NCBI GenBank assembly: GCA_002305205.1
Contig: DBQJ01000021.1
Location: 6,448 to 64,438, forward strand
Length of the DNA stretch: 57,991 bases
Direction of reading: 5' to 3'
Source of the DNA: a candidate division WWE3 bacterium UBA1397
Lineage (GTDB): Bacteria > Patescibacteriota > WWE3 > UBA101185 > UBA10185
Below are positions 15,683 through 24,001 of this stretch, in pieces. Made by a program: the position numbers and the translations under genes. Under the pieces are notes generated by a model. That model ran no database searches and was not told the origin of the DNA. It saw nothing but the letters and a program-made list of their open reading frames with translations. Position 1 is the first letter of the stretch; each line of letters starts with the position of its first letter.

Positions 15683-17266
15683 ATGTATGGATTAGAAGAA
15701 CTAAAACCAAAAGTTGGAACAAAACTGAAAGCTGTTGATTATGAAAGAGTCAGCACGCCTGGACAGGTTGTAAACGGTCATTCAATGGAGGTGCAGAAAA
15801 AGATGTTCACTACGCTTGTCGAACAGCACGATATTGAGGTTCTTAAAACATTTGAAGACCCTGGACGTTCTGCAAGAGATTTGAATAGGCGTGACATAGA
15901 AGAACTGATGGATTTTTGTGATGATAATGCCGCAGTACTTGATGTTGTTTTTGTACAAGATACTTCACGGCTTTGTCGCAATGTTCAAGACCACTTAGCC
16001 CTCAAAGCCTTCTTGAAGAAGCGTAATATAAAACTTATTCCTTTAGACGGTTATTTTGGAGAGGGAGACGAAGCGGAGTTTGCAGATGTTGTGGTGGCGG
16101 CTATAAATCAGCTGGAAAGCCGTAGAACTGCGAAAAAAACAAAAAGAGTAATGAAGGCTCTTGCTGAGAAGGGTATAAAACCTGGGATGTCAGGGATAGG
16201 CTATCTAAACTCATACCAGAAAGACAAACCCATATACCCAGACCCCGAACGCCGATACTTTATTTATGATATTTACGAGCTATGGTTGACAGGTAATTAT
16301 TCCGTTGCCAGTATCGCTGATATTGAGTTTTCAAAAGGATTTCGTACAAAAAGTGGCGGAAAAGTTCAGAAAAACACAATTACCAATATCCTCAAAAATA
16401 TACTTTATGCAGGTGGTTTGAAATATGATGGCGTAGAATATGAAAAGGCGGCACATGAAGCCATCGTTCCACCTGACTGGTACAACCGCTCTCTTGCTAT
16501 GTTTGAGAAGAAAAACAAAGGTGCCAACCGAAACAGAAAACATACAACCTTATTAGCAGGTTATTGCTACTGCTTAAAATGTGGTCGTCAGATGGCGGCT
16601 GAGTATCACCCACGGGCAAACTACTATTCTTGTGGCAGTTGTGAAAAGACCAATGTACCACTTGAAAAAGTTGACAAGAAAGTGCGGGCTTTCTTTCATG
16701 GTACTGTGTTTTCTGAAAAAGCATTGGAAAATCTACGAAATGTTTTATATGAAGTCAAAGCCGAGCAAGGCATTAGTGTTCCTGAACAACTTAAAACACT
16801 TAGACAAAGGCGAGATATTTTGGATAAAAAAATGAAGCAGCTTGAAGATAAGATGTTTGGTGGTGATGACCTCGTCGATTCCGAAAGACTAAAAGAACGC
16901 TACAAGCCCCTTAAAGAGGAACTTAAACAGGTAGATGAGCAAATAGCCCAGATGGATAAACCCTCAACTACTCTTAAAGATTCTGAGATTGAAAAAGTCA
17001 TCAAAGGTATGCGGAACATTGGTGAGCTTTATGATGCCATGACAAAGATTCAGCAAAAGCAGTTTTTACGCTTTTTTATTTCAAAGGCTTTCTTGGAAAA
17101 GGAACGGCTGATAACGAGTTTTGAGTATGTACCAGAGTTTAAGGCTTTAATATCAAGAGACTTGGTTCGTATAAAGTCCAATTGGCTCGCTTGCTGGAAC
17201 GATTTTCGTACATTAGAAATAGAGAGTTTTGTTTATGAGGAAGCTTTAGCAGTATTAAGCGCATAA
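15683..17266 (+). CDS. Large serine recombinase, element A (C-terminal tail borrowed from element B)
   Basis: 527 residues as integrated. N-terminal resolvase domain with nucleophile in YERVST near residue 22, FVQDTSRLCRN and QLESRRTAKKTKRVM; recombinase domain (PGMSGIGYLN..); zinc ribbon CLKCG..CGSC near 295-320; coiled coil RQRRDILDKKMKQLEDKM near 375. Residues 500-502 (NWL) are encoded by attachment core 2, so the last 25 residues (from ACWNDF) come from the left end of element B. Its native tail is the orphan piece at 10314-10364. Start follows the replication gene by 25 nt. It should integrate and excise element A. Confidence 0.88.
   Translation: MYGLEELKPKVGTKLKAVDYERVSTPGQVVNGHSMEVQKKMFTTLVEQHDIEVLKTFEDPGRSARDLNRRDIEELMDFCDDNAAVLDVVFVQDTSRLCRNVQDHLALKAFLKKRNIKLIPLDGYFGEGDEAEFADVVVAAINQLESRRTAKKTKRVMKALAEKGIKPGMSGIGYLNSYQKDKPIYPDPERRYFIYDIYELWLTGNYSVASIADIEFSKGFRTKSGGKVQKNTITNILKNILYAGGLKYDGVEYEKAAHEAIVPPDWYNRSLAMFEKKNKGANRNRKHTTLLAGYCYCLKCGRQMAAEYHPRANYYSCGSCEKTNVPLEKVDKKVRAFFHGTVFSEKALENLRNVLYEVKAEQGISVPEQLKTLRQRRDILDKKMKQLEDKMFGGDDLVDSERLKERYKPLKEELKQVDEQIAQMDKPSTTLKDSEIEKVIKGMRNIGELYDAMTKIQQKQFLRFFISKAFLEKERLITSFEYVPEFKALISRDLVRIKSNWLACWNDFRTLEIESFVYEEALAVLSA
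17181..17188. repeat. Attachment core 2 (A/B junction)
   Basis: ATTGGCTC followed by G instead of C. It lies inside the recombinase frame as (A)AT-TGG-CTC. To its left is the 3' part of the element A recombinase; to its right is the left end of element B, which does not resemble the left ends of A and C. Confidence 0.7.
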
Positions 17267-17330
17267 TTACCCCACACCTTCACACACTATATCTCTAACC
17301 TTTTTATCCTTATAGTTGTAGAATGGGGCT

Positions 17331-18131
17331 ATGGCGTTGTCCAAACGGCTTAGATTCAAAATATTCGAAAAGTATAACTTTACTTGTCAGTATTGTGGTA
17401 GGAAACCTCCCGAGGTTGTACTTGAGGTAGACCATGTGGTTTCTAGAAAAGATGGTGGGTTAGATGAAGAGATGAACCTTATTTGCAGTTGTTTTGATTG
17501 TAACCGAGGAAAGCGTGAAACATCGTTAGACATCCAAAAAATAAAAAATCAGAACTTTAAGAAAGAGCTGGAATATCTCGAAGAGAGACAGCAGCAACTT
17601 GAAGCTTACTATAACTTTATAAAGCGTAAAGAAGAACTAGAGAATGAAGAGCTGTCTGTATTTCAAAGAGCTTGGGAAGATTCATCTCAGGGAGAGAACT
17701 CCTTAACTGACCACGGTTTGAACGAGATAAGGAAGTTAAAAGAAGCTTATCCAACTGAATTAGTATTAGAGGCAATTAAGCTGGCGTGGAAAAATGAAAA
17801 AGTAGCTAATAATGAGAAGTTTAGATATATGTGCGGAATATTAAAGAATAAGCAGCGGATAAGTGAGGACCCCGAAACCGAAGAACATGTAAGGATAGAG
17901 ATGAAGAAGTTTTTTGAAGGGTGGAATCATTATAGTAATAGAAGTGGTTTTGGTCCTGTTACAGTAGATTATAACCTGAAAAATGAGATTGCCGAAATCT
18001 TTAAGTTTGGTTGGTCTTATACTGATATTGCGGATTATGTAAAAGAAACCTTTGATTTTCATCATTACGATTACAGTTATCAACTAACGAAGTTACTTAA
18101 GCAGGATAAAAGGATATATAAGCACGATTAA
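17331..18131 (+). CDS. HNH endonuclease with DnaD-like C-terminal region
   Basis: 266 residues. The N-terminal ~65 residues are an HNH domain: CQYCGRKPPEVVLEVDHVVS, then NLICSCFDCNRGKR; two CxxC pairs bind zinc and the DH plus N/N residues make the nicking site. From residue ~110 a helical region (NEIRKLKEAYPTELVLEAIKLAWK..RYMCGILKNK) looks like the DnaD/phage-replication fold. The combination suggests a nuclease tied to element replication or transfer, or a homing-type enzyme. TAGAAT ends 6 nt before the ATG. Confidence 0.78.
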   Translation: MALSKRLRFKIFEKYNFTCQYCGRKPPEVVLEVDHVVSRKDGGLDEEMNLICSCFDCNRGKRETSLDIQKIKNQNFKKELEYLEERQQQLEAYYNFIKRKEELENEELSVFQRAWEDSSQGENSLTDHGLNEIRKLKEAYPTELVLEAIKLAWKNEKVANNEKFRYMCGILKNKQRISEDPETEEHVRIEMKKFFEGWNHYSNRSGFGPVTVDYNLKNEIAEIFKFGWSYTDIADYVKETFDFHHYDYSYQLTKLLKQDKRIYKHD

Positions 18132-18198
18132 ATCTTTATCAATAATATAACCCGTTTTTAACTTCAATAAAGTAATATACTATGATAATATAGGGTTA

Positions 18199-18441
18199 AT
18201 GCCTAATCCCACTGCTACAGCTATGACTTATTCAGTTATTCTTACAAACAATCTACCCGCCCAACAAATAACTCAAGTGGTTGAGGATTGGAAGGTATGT
18301 AGGATTCTTTCCCCAGAAGAACTAAGGTCAAAAGCAATAGACGAAGATGCAAAGAATGTAAAAAGTACAAATAAAGACAAGCAAACTAAGCTTGAGAGCC
18401 AGAAGAGTTTATCGGGGCTTTCCACTCAGGGTCTCCACTAA
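18199..18441 (+). CDS. Hypothetical 80-residue protein
   Basis: Soluble, hydrophilic, C-terminus rich in K/S. GATAAT at 18184-18189 ends 9 nt before the ATG, which favours a real gene, but its 3' end overlaps the convergent protease gene by 56 nt, so either the end of this frame or the gene itself is doubtful. No recognisable domain. Confidence 0.4.
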   Translation: MPNPTATAMTYSVILTNNLPAQQITQVVEDWKVCRILSPEELRSKAIDEDAKNVKSTNKDKQTKLESQKSLSGLSTQGLH

Positions 18442-19435
18442 TTAACGAAAAACTATTATCTTCAATTATTTTTATTTGGGGGTTCCCCGAGTCGTTTAGA
18501 AGTGCAGTTTTTCTAATATATAGTTCCCATATCAAGTTACTAAGTTTATTTATATCTGTTTCTGTTAGTTTGTTTTCTCCTTCAGTGGAGAAGTAACTTG
18601 TTAAATCACAAATGAATCCAGAGCTACATAAGGTAGAATCTTTTAAGTCATCAATCCCTATCAGTCTTCCGTGAGATAAAGTCTTAGTGGGGTCTGTAAA
18701 AATAGTGAAAGAATCATAAGTTAAGTTTGGATATGTAATCTTCTTTCTGTTGAGGATTTTCTTGGCAATATTTTCTGATAACTCAAGTTCATTTAGAGAT
18801 GTAGCATAAATATCATAGTTATACTGTCGTAAAAAGGTTAGGCTAGCTTCATTTTTTGCAGGAAATATGGACTTTGCATCTTTAAGTAGCTTTTCTACTG
18901 CTTTAGTTATTAAGTAACCTGGTTTAGAAAACTTACGACCTTGATTATCCGATAAAGCCATTTGGGGGTCTATTGGTCCCAACTCTGCATTGTCGCATAA
19001 GATTATTTTATCTGCTCCTAATGAAACCATAGTTGCAGCACTTTTAGCTAACCTAGGTACTATTACTCTAAACTCTTTTATGTCGTTTCTAGATACATAA
19101 GTTTGGCAAACATTAATTATTCTTTCTGCTGAGGTTGCGTATCCACCACCACTATTTAATATTAGGTCTAATCCATGCAGGTTTGAAGGTGTCCTCAGTA
19201 TATCTTCTATCATTACGGAATCATCATCGTTTATAAAAGAAAACGGAGAACCGTTAGCTGTTGAAGCAAAGTATGTTATGGTCCTTCTTTTAGTTAGAGT
19301 TTCGATATCTTTTATTATTTGGGTACATTTTTTTATGGATGAATCGTAGCTTTTTTGCGTCTGCAACTCTTGCATTAAAGACATTTGTACAGGTAATTGT
19401 TTATTCTGTTGTGGCTGGTTATCGGTGGGTGGCAT
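18386..19435 (-). CDS. Clp-fold serine protease of the SDH (serine dehydrogenase proteinase) type
   Basis: 349 residues. The Clp/crotonase fold marks are present: LDLILNSGGGYATSAERI (oxyanion glycines near residues 96-98), VIVPRLAKSAATMVSLGAD (nucleophile Ser near 132), and ELGPIDPQM, which carries the Asp/His-region signature of the SDH family. There is no signal peptide or transmembrane helix, so it acts in the cytoplasm. TATAAT at 19445-19450 ends 9 nt before the ATG, giving it its own promoter. SDH-type proteases turn up in accessory and defence-like gene sets, but its substrate here is unknown. Confidence 0.8.
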   Translation of the reverse strand: MPPTDNQPQQNKQLPVQMSLMQELQTQKSYDSSIKKCTQIIKDIETLTKRRTITYFASTANGSPFSFINDDDSVMIEDILRTPSNLHGLDLILNSGGGYATSAERIINVCQTYVSRNDIKEFRVIVPRLAKSAATMVSLGADKIILCDNAELGPIDPQMALSDNQGRKFSKPGYLITKAVEKLLKDAKSIFPAKNEASLTFLRQYNYDIYATSLNELELSENIAKKILNRKKITYPNLTYDSFTIFTDPTKTLSHGRLIGIDDLKDSTLCSSGFICDLTSYFSTEGENKLTETDINKLSNLIWELYIRKTALLNDSGNPQIKIIEDNSFSLISGDPEWKAPINSSGSQA

Positions 19436-19505
19436 AACAGGCTCATTATAACTCTTTATTTCAGAACTTATAAGCCTTATCGATGCTGCTATAAGACATT
19501 AGTAG

Positions 19506-19697
19506 CTATTTGTTTCTAACTTTTTTAATTACTGTTGCCACGATTTCGATTACAAACGCAACAAAAAACAAAAGTGTAATCAATCCTAATGGGAAAAACT
19601 CGGGAAAAATATTGGATATGGTAGCACTAACTAACCATCCGATAAGAAAAACCAACCATCCAAGCTTTTTATTTGTTGGTATTGAAAAATAGCTCAT
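19506..19697 (-). CDS. Small two-helix membrane protein, 63 residues
   Basis: MSYFSIPTNKKLGW followed by two hydrophobic helices with a Pro-containing turn and a basic end (IKKVRNK). Strong AGGAGGG site before the ATG, located just after the stop of the preceding anchored protein, so it is the third gene of the minus-strand operon. Function unknown. Confidence 0.6.
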   Translation of the reverse strand: MSYFSIPTNKKLGWLVFLIGWLVSATISNIFPEFFPLGLITLLFFVAFVIEIVATVIKKVRNK

Positions 19698-19706
19698 ATA
19701 ACCCTC

Positions 19707-20168
19707 CTAGTAAAAATATTTATTATCTTCAAAGTATTTCTTATACTCTGTTCTTATATTTTCTAGTCTTACTGTAGCTACATTTGTATTTTGACCAAAT
19801 CCTCTAAGTTCGTACTCTCCTGTAGCTAGTTTATAAATCAAAGCGGTAAACATTTTGTCTGGTTTATTCACAAATATGATTTCAAGTTGTTTTCCTCCTG
19901 CTAAAGAGTTGTTTTCTTCGTATACAATAAAAGGACTTTCATAATAACTATTATCATAATCGCTTAAACCATTAGAAGTTTTACTACTTGATGTTTTTAG
20001 GTATTCATTTAATCGCTCTCTTAAGAACATTGCTTCTGCATTGTTAAAATAAGGGCTTTCATTTGTTGTTATCTGTGAAGGAGTTGGGTTCTTTGTATTA
20101 CTAAGTAAAAGTAATCCGCTAAGAGCCGTAATGCCTATAATTAAGGGTATTATGATTTTCTTTTTCAT
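19707..20168 (-). CDS. Membrane-anchored exported protein, 153 residues
   Basis: N-terminal anchor or signal sequence (MKKKIIIPLIIGITALSGLLL), a Ser/Thr/Asn-rich linker, then an exported domain of ~120 residues (SPYFNNAEAMFLRERLNEYLK.. to ..EYKKYFEDNKYFY) not recognised. There is no lipobox cysteine, so it is not a lipoprotein. It begins 4 nt after the upstream membrane gene. The arrangement 'polytopic protein then anchored exported protein' is repeated in element C with unrelated sequences. Confidence 0.6.
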   Translation of the reverse strand: MKKKIIIPLIIGITALSGLLLLSNTKNPTPSQITTNESPYFNNAEAMFLRERLNEYLKTSSSKTSNGLSDYDNSYYESPFIVYEENNSLAGGKQLEIIFVNKPDKMFTALIYKLATGEYELRGFGQNTNVATVRLENIRTEYKKYFEDNKYFY

Positions 20169-20171
20169 CTT

Positions 20172-20696
20172 TCAGTCTTTTCTACCAATTATGTACAACA
20201 TTAGCATTAAAATCCCATATCCAATCAAAATGATGGTACCGAATATTTGAAACTTATCTAAGAGGATTAAAAAGATGACAATAGGTATAAAAATGATTCC
20301 TATACCTAGGGTAATATGAAGAAGCGTTTTCCAAAAACTTTTTGTGCTAATAAGTGCCGACATTTTACCGATACTTGTTATGCTGACTTCGTGCGTTTCT
20401 TTAAGATAACTTTTATTGTTATTGAAAATACTTTCCCAATTATTTTTAGTACCCGTTTCTTTCCATAAATAATAAACTCCATAGAGTAATAAAAAGACGA
20501 CAACAAAGCTTCCACCTTCTAAAATCTGCCCTACTCCTTGTACTTCTAGCGTTTCATTTTCATGGTTATATCCCCACCCGAATGATTCTCCTAACCAATA
20601 TCTAATCTGATAAAAACCTGAAAACAAATAAATAATCAGTACAAGCCAAAATATCCATTTTATTAATCTTTCACCTAAACTATCTTTTCGCGGCAT
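20172..20696 (-). CDS. Polytopic membrane protein behind the pseudoknot leader (element B)
   Basis: 174 residues, four predicted helices in two pairs (near 10-27 and 56-76, then 124-145 and 150-170), with a ~45-residue soluble loop between the pairs (WKETGTKNNWESIFNNNKSY..). First gene of the minus-strand operon; its ATG directly follows a hairpin and six U's of the leader RNA, so no room is left for a normal ribosome-binding site except inside the hairpin (AAGGAAGTGG). Function unknown. Confidence 0.6.
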   Translation of the reverse strand: MPRKDSLGERLIKWIFWLVLIIYLFSGFYQIRYWLGESFGWGYNHENETLEVQGVGQILEGGSFVVVFLLLYGVYYLWKETGTKNNWESIFNNNKSYLKETHEVSITSIGKMSALISTKSFWKTLLHITLGIGIIFIPIVIFLILLDKFQIFGTIILIGYGILMLMLYIIGRKD

Positions 20697-20805
20697 AAAA
20701 AAGGGACCACTTCCTTGTCCCTAGCCGCGAAGCATTGAGTCCAGAGGGAAGTAGCCCCTTTTCGGACTCAACGCTTTTTAAGCGTATACTTTTTTCGCGG
20801 CTAGG
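20697..20805 (-). ncRNA. Pseudoknot leader RNA / candidate riboswitch, element B copy
   Basis: Read on the minus strand: a 12-bp outer stem (20794-20805 with 20720-20731), an inner stem (20764-20774 with 20732-20742, one mismatch), a loop whose CTACTTCC segment (20747-20754) pairs with GGAAGTGG at 20707-20714 (one A-C mismatch), and a GGGAC/GTCCC hairpin (20703-20721) followed by six T's and the ATG. The pseudoknot partner lies inside that terminator-like hairpin, so the two states exclude each other. A homologous leader with compensatory base changes precedes the cargo gene of element C. A GATAAT or TATAGT box upstream could start it. Confidence 0.65.
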
Positions 20806-20819
20806 TTGTAATGAGCCCA

Positions 20820-21152
20820 TTATCTCACTATAAGCATTTTCTGACTATATTTTTTCTATAAAGGGAAAGCGTATAAACTACACGTAGCGATTGAGATTAT
20901 TTCAATAGGTTTGTATTAATATAACTGTTATTATTCCTTGTAGTTAAGGGATAGGTATTAAAATACATTAAAAATAAAAAAATGCTTTATAAAGGGTATA
21001 GATTACATACTCTTTAACCTATATATCCTATTATTTACACCTATTATTTTCCATCAAAGGTGTGATGCTATGACCCGATTAAGACCAACGGGGGTGTGTA
21101 AACTTGAGCTACCCGTACCCTATATAACCTGAAATAGTATAATTGCCTTATT
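20820..21152. promoter_or_regulatory. AT-rich repeat region between divergent blocks, candidate origin/control region (element B)
   Basis: No gene fits here. Contents: direct repeats CCTATTATTT at 21027-21036 and 21040-21049 (period 13) in a very AT-rich stretch; the motif TTGAGCTACCCGTACCC (21104-21120), which recurs with 3 changes at 30088-30104 in element C at almost the same distance from the next gene; and TATAAT (21138-21143) ending 9 nt before the ATG at 21153. Placement before the replication module suggests an origin or an operator set; this is inference. Confidence 0.4.
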
Positions 21153-21929
21153 ATGACGATGAATATTAAGCTTTCCCCAAAGGTTTCCTTCAATGAAGTT
21201 GATGACCATGACCGCATGTTTTGTTTACTCCTTGCATTTCATTCTAGCTTTCAAAAGGATATAAACGATGCTAGAAAAGTACTCAATATTAAACAAATAG
21301 TAGATTACCCTAAAGACGCAACAATGTCTGATTTAATAAGGTTGTTTTCCCGAACAGTTAAAGGCTCCTCACTTGATAAAGTTACTGAGTCCCTAATGAG
21401 AAAATACGAACTCACAGATAATTGGAAATATTCAATAAAATCAGCTCTTGTTACAAACACCTTATTAGTTCCCGAGGATATCGAACCAATGTTTATCTCT
21501 TTACCTAGCCGTACTAAACCCCTTATATTAGAGATTTTAGAGACAGATGACCCGAAGTTGAAAGAATACCTTATTACTAAAAGATTGTTTGAGGCATATA
21601 AATACCCTTCTATTGAGATTAGAAGGCAAGTCTCTATTAATGAGATAAAAACTTGGTTAACTAAGCATAAAGATGTTTTCGACCTTTTACAGATGGAAGT
21701 GCCTCGAAAGAACACAGTGAGTATAGAGGAAAAAACATTTTATTGGGGAACTATGGTTGCTCTTAATACGCATGAAGGTAAGAAACCCGAATATACTAAA
21801 CTATGTACTATGTTTAACGATGCCTTTGACCCTCAAGAGATTCCTTTTGAAGTACCAGATGAGGCCGCGTTAAGAACACATTACATGACTTATCTTAAAT
21901 CCTTAAAAAATCGCGGTATGCCCGCATAA
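21153..21929 (+). CDS. Uncharacterised element B protein
   Basis: 258 residues, soluble, mostly helical (for example ..DVFDLLQMEVPRK.. and ..MTYLKSLKNRG), no recognised motif. It starts ATG-ACG-ATG, so either ATG is possible. It sits in the same slot as the unknown genes of A and C, behind the shared promoter/operator-like motif, and leads the plus-strand replication module. Confidence 0.6.
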   Translation: MTMNIKLSPKVSFNEVDDHDRMFCLLLAFHSSFQKDINDARKVLNIKQIVDYPKDATMSDLIRLFSRTVKGSSLDKVTESLMRKYELTDNWKYSIKSALVTNTLLVPEDIEPMFISLPSRTKPLILEILETDDPKLKEYLITKRLFEAYKYPSIEIRRQVSINEIKTWLTKHKDVFDLLQMEVPRKNTVSIEEKTFYWGTMVALNTHEGKKPEYTKLCTMFNDAFDPQEIPFEVPDEAALRTHYMTYLKSLKNRGMPA

Positions 21930-21988
21930 ATACCTGTTCGTTAACTAGGTCTTTTATCAAAGTATTAATCACGATTTAGATTAAGCTT

Positions 21989-22252
21989 ATGATTTATGAA
22001 AATAAACATAAGCCTGAAAATGAGAACAATTATTACAACACCTCTGATTTATATCTTGTTGCAACCTTAACTCTTTGGTATCCCATTGAGAGTCTAGACA
22101 AAACAAATCCCGAAAAAACCGTTTTCAACTTTCTTTTTACCGAAGATTTCCAAAAAACTTTAGATAAATATTGGCGTAATGAACTTTTAGTTGAACCTAA
22201 AGCATTACTTAATAACCTCAAAGTAATCAAAACTAGGTTATATGAGGAGTAA
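21989..22252 (+). CDS. Small DUF5659-like protein (element B copy)
   Basis: 87 residues: NYYNTSDLYLVATLTLWYPI, EKTVFNFLFTEDFQKTLDKYW, VEPKALLNNLKVIKTRLY. Same length and spacing as the element A copy at 14411, with the pattern 'small hydrophobic start, basic FxF strand, helix, W, VEPxxLxxNLKxIKxRL'. Followed directly by a micro-gene, as in A. Unknown function. Confidence 0.65.
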   Translation: MIYENKHKPENENNYYNTSDLYLVATLTLWYPIESLDKTNPEKTVFNFLFTEDFQKTLDKYWRNELLVEPKALLNNLKVIKTRLYEE

Positions 22253-22254
22253 GC

Positions 22255-22404
22255 ATGCTTTCGGAAAGTTTATTACTTGAACTTACTCAGTTATTCAAAG
22301 AGGAGTTCAGTATTGAACTAACAAAAGAGGATACAAAGGATTTAGCAGATTTTTTGTTGAGTTATTTCTCGTTGCTGCTAGGTATAGGTGAAGGATATGA
22401 ATAA
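22255..22404 (+). CDS. 49-residue micro-protein (element B copy)
   Basis: Acidic peptide MLSESLLLELTQLFKEEFSI.. ending DLADFLLSYFSLLLGIGEGYE. It follows the DUF5659-like gene by 2 nt with GAGGAG before it, and overlaps the next gene by 8 nt. The end DLADFLLSYFSLLL matches the amphipathic core of the micro-proteins in A and C. Too short for most gene callers. Confidence 0.6.
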   Translation: MLSESLLLELTQLFKEEFSIELTKEDTKDLADFLLSYFSLLLGIGEGYE

Positions 22405-22615
22405 CGATAAACGACTTGATATCAATAGACTTTGTTATTTCGTGGACCTTTACTGTAAAAAAGTTGATTTAGGTTCGAAGTATTTTATGTTGCGAGTAGA
22501 AGCTCTTAGAAAAGGTGACAAAGAAAAAGTTGAATACATAGAAAACATGTTACTAAAACCTGCTGATATTCAAGCCGAATATGCAGCAAAGAAGATTTTG
22601 CAAGTATTAAGTTAA
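22397..22615 (+). CDS. Small 72-residue protein, element B
   Basis: MNNDKRLDINRLCYFVDLYC.. to ..AEYAAKKILQVLS, charged and helical. Preceded by GGTGAAGG, a usable ribosome-binding site; a GTG start at 22388 is in frame but the ATG is preferred. Overlaps the micro-gene before it and precedes the ATPase gene by 14 nt. Function unknown, probably an accessory of the ATPase. Confidence 0.55.
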   Translation: MNNDKRLDINRLCYFVDLYCKKVDLGSKYFMLRVEALRKGDKEKVEYIENMLLKPADIQAEYAAKKILQVLS

Positions 22616-22629
22616 CAGGAAATATTTTT

Positions 22630-23994
22630 ATGAAAAATGTAGATGAAGAAATATATGAAGAAATATATGAAGATGAAAATCTAGATAGTTTCCCAATAGA
22701 TACATCAATATTTAAGCCCATGGGTGCTAGTGACATTATCCGTATTTTGGAACCCACAATTAAACAAGATAATACTAATAAGTTTTTGGTGTTTGCTGCG
22801 ATGCTAAATGCATACACAGAAGAAAATCAGATGAATATTGCTTTTATTGCTCCCTCTAGCTCGGGTAAGAGTCATATACCCCATGAGGTATCCATGTTAT
22901 TTCCGAAAGAAGACATCATAATGCTGGGGTCTGCCTCCCCAACAGCCTTTTATCATGACATGGGTGCTTATGATAAAGAAACTAATACACTAACAGTTGA
23001 TTTGGAAAGAAAAATAGTTATCTTTTTAGACCAACCGAACACTGCATTATTGGAGAGGTTAAGAGCACTCTTGTCTCATGATGAAAAGGAAGTAAAAAAC
23101 AAAATAACCGATAAAAGTGAGAAAAAAGGTATGAGAACTAAGAATGTTATTTTGCGTGGGTTCTCAACATTCGTGTTCTGTACTGCGGGTCTAAAAGTAG
23201 ATGAGCAGGAAAGTACAAGGTTTTTACTTTTAAGTCCTGAAATAAATCAAGAAAAAATCCGTGAAGCTGTATTGCAAAGGATTCGCAAGGGTTCCGACTC
23301 TGAAAGCTTTTATAAGATATTAAACTCCGACCCAGAAAGGAAGTTACTTAAACAAAGAATATTAGCCATAAAACAAGCTCACATTATAGATATAAAAATA
23401 CATAATCCAAATCTGGTTGAGGAGATGTTTTTTCAAAGGCAAAAGAAGTTAAAACCCCGTGACCAGAGAGATATTGCGAAGATTATGAACATAATAAAAT
23501 CGTTTGCATTGATTAATTATTGGTTTAGGGAAAAGGATGGTTTAAGCATAGTAGCTAATGACGAAGATATCAAAAATGCATTTGAAATATGGGATTCTTT
23601 ATCAGATGCTCAATCTTTAGGGTTACCTCCTTATATTTACGATTTATATAATGATGTGATTGTTGCTGAGTTTCATAAGGTTAACGATAAGAATATTGGT
23701 GTTCCAGTAGGCTTAACACGCGGCAGAATCTCATCTACCCATTATGAAGTATATGGTCGATATATTGCTGATTGGCAATTACGCCAAATAATAACCATGT
23801 TAGAAACAGCTGGTCTTATTTATCAGGAGGCTGACGAAATAGATAAAAGGAAAATGTTAGTCTATCCAACTTTTGCCAAAAAGGAGTCCCGTTCAAATAA
23901 TAGTGAGGTGATAGGTGGGGTTCTAGCAGATTTAGACAATCCTGAGGGTTTACTTGATATTTTCGATGGAAATCTCCCCGATTTAGATATATAA
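22630..23994 (+). CDS. P-loop ATPase with C-terminal winged helix (helicase/primase-associated type)
   Basis: 454 residues. Walker A is IAPSSSGKSH near residue 80, Walker B is KIVIFLDQPN near 135, and an arginine-rich segment follows near 215 (VLQRIRKGSD). The C-terminal ~120 residues (GVPVGLTRGRISSTHYEVYGRYIADWQL..) look like a winged helix. This is the style of replication ATPases of integrative elements and takes the slot held by the replication-initiator-like protein in A and C. The acidic N-terminus has the near-repeat EEIYEEIYED. Confidence 0.6.
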   Translation: MKNVDEEIYEEIYEDENLDSFPIDTSIFKPMGASDIIRILEPTIKQDNTNKFLVFAAMLNAYTEENQMNIAFIAPSSSGKSHIPHEVSMLFPKEDIIMLGSASPTAFYHDMGAYDKETNTLTVDLERKIVIFLDQPNTALLERLRALLSHDEKEVKNKITDKSEKKGMRTKNVILRGFSTFVFCTAGLKVDEQESTRFLLLSPEINQEKIREAVLQRIRKGSDSESFYKILNSDPERKLLKQRILAIKQAHIIDIKIHNPNLVEEMFFQRQKKLKPRDQRDIAKIMNIIKSFALINYWFREKDGLSIVANDEDIKNAFEIWDSLSDAQSLGLPPYIYDLYNDVIVAEFHKVNDKNIGVPVGLTRGRISSTHYEVYGRYIADWQLRQIITMLETAGLIYQEADEIDKRKMLVYPTFAKKESRSNNSEVIGGVLADLDNPEGLLDIFDGNLPDLDI

Positions 23995-24001
23995 TTACTG
24001 T

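Larger units (their letters stand above)
10306..17188 (+). mobile_element. Integrated element A (serine-recombinase element carrying leuS)
   Basis: Bounded by copies of the core ATTGGCTC at both ends. From left to right: the tail-encoding left end, T-box and leuS, a terminase-small-like gene, a structured intergenic region, an unknown gene, two tiny genes, a replication-type gene, and a large serine recombinase whose frame crosses the right core. Its left end is nearly identical for ~45 nt to the left end of element C, as expected because their recombinases are close homologues. Boundaries are inferred from repeats; excision was not observed. Confidence 0.8.

Noticed and set aside
17167..17176. 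TTCGTATAAA left of core 2 and TTTATCCGAA right of core 1 as symmetric attP half-sites
   Set aside because: The two arms lie at unequal distances from the core (about 13 and 21 nt), so symmetry is not supported.
20697..20805. Leader RNA as a known ribozyme or riboswitch (twister, HDV-like, fluoride, preQ1)
   Set aside because: I compared the conserved nucleotides I know for these classes and found no fit; left as unrecognised.
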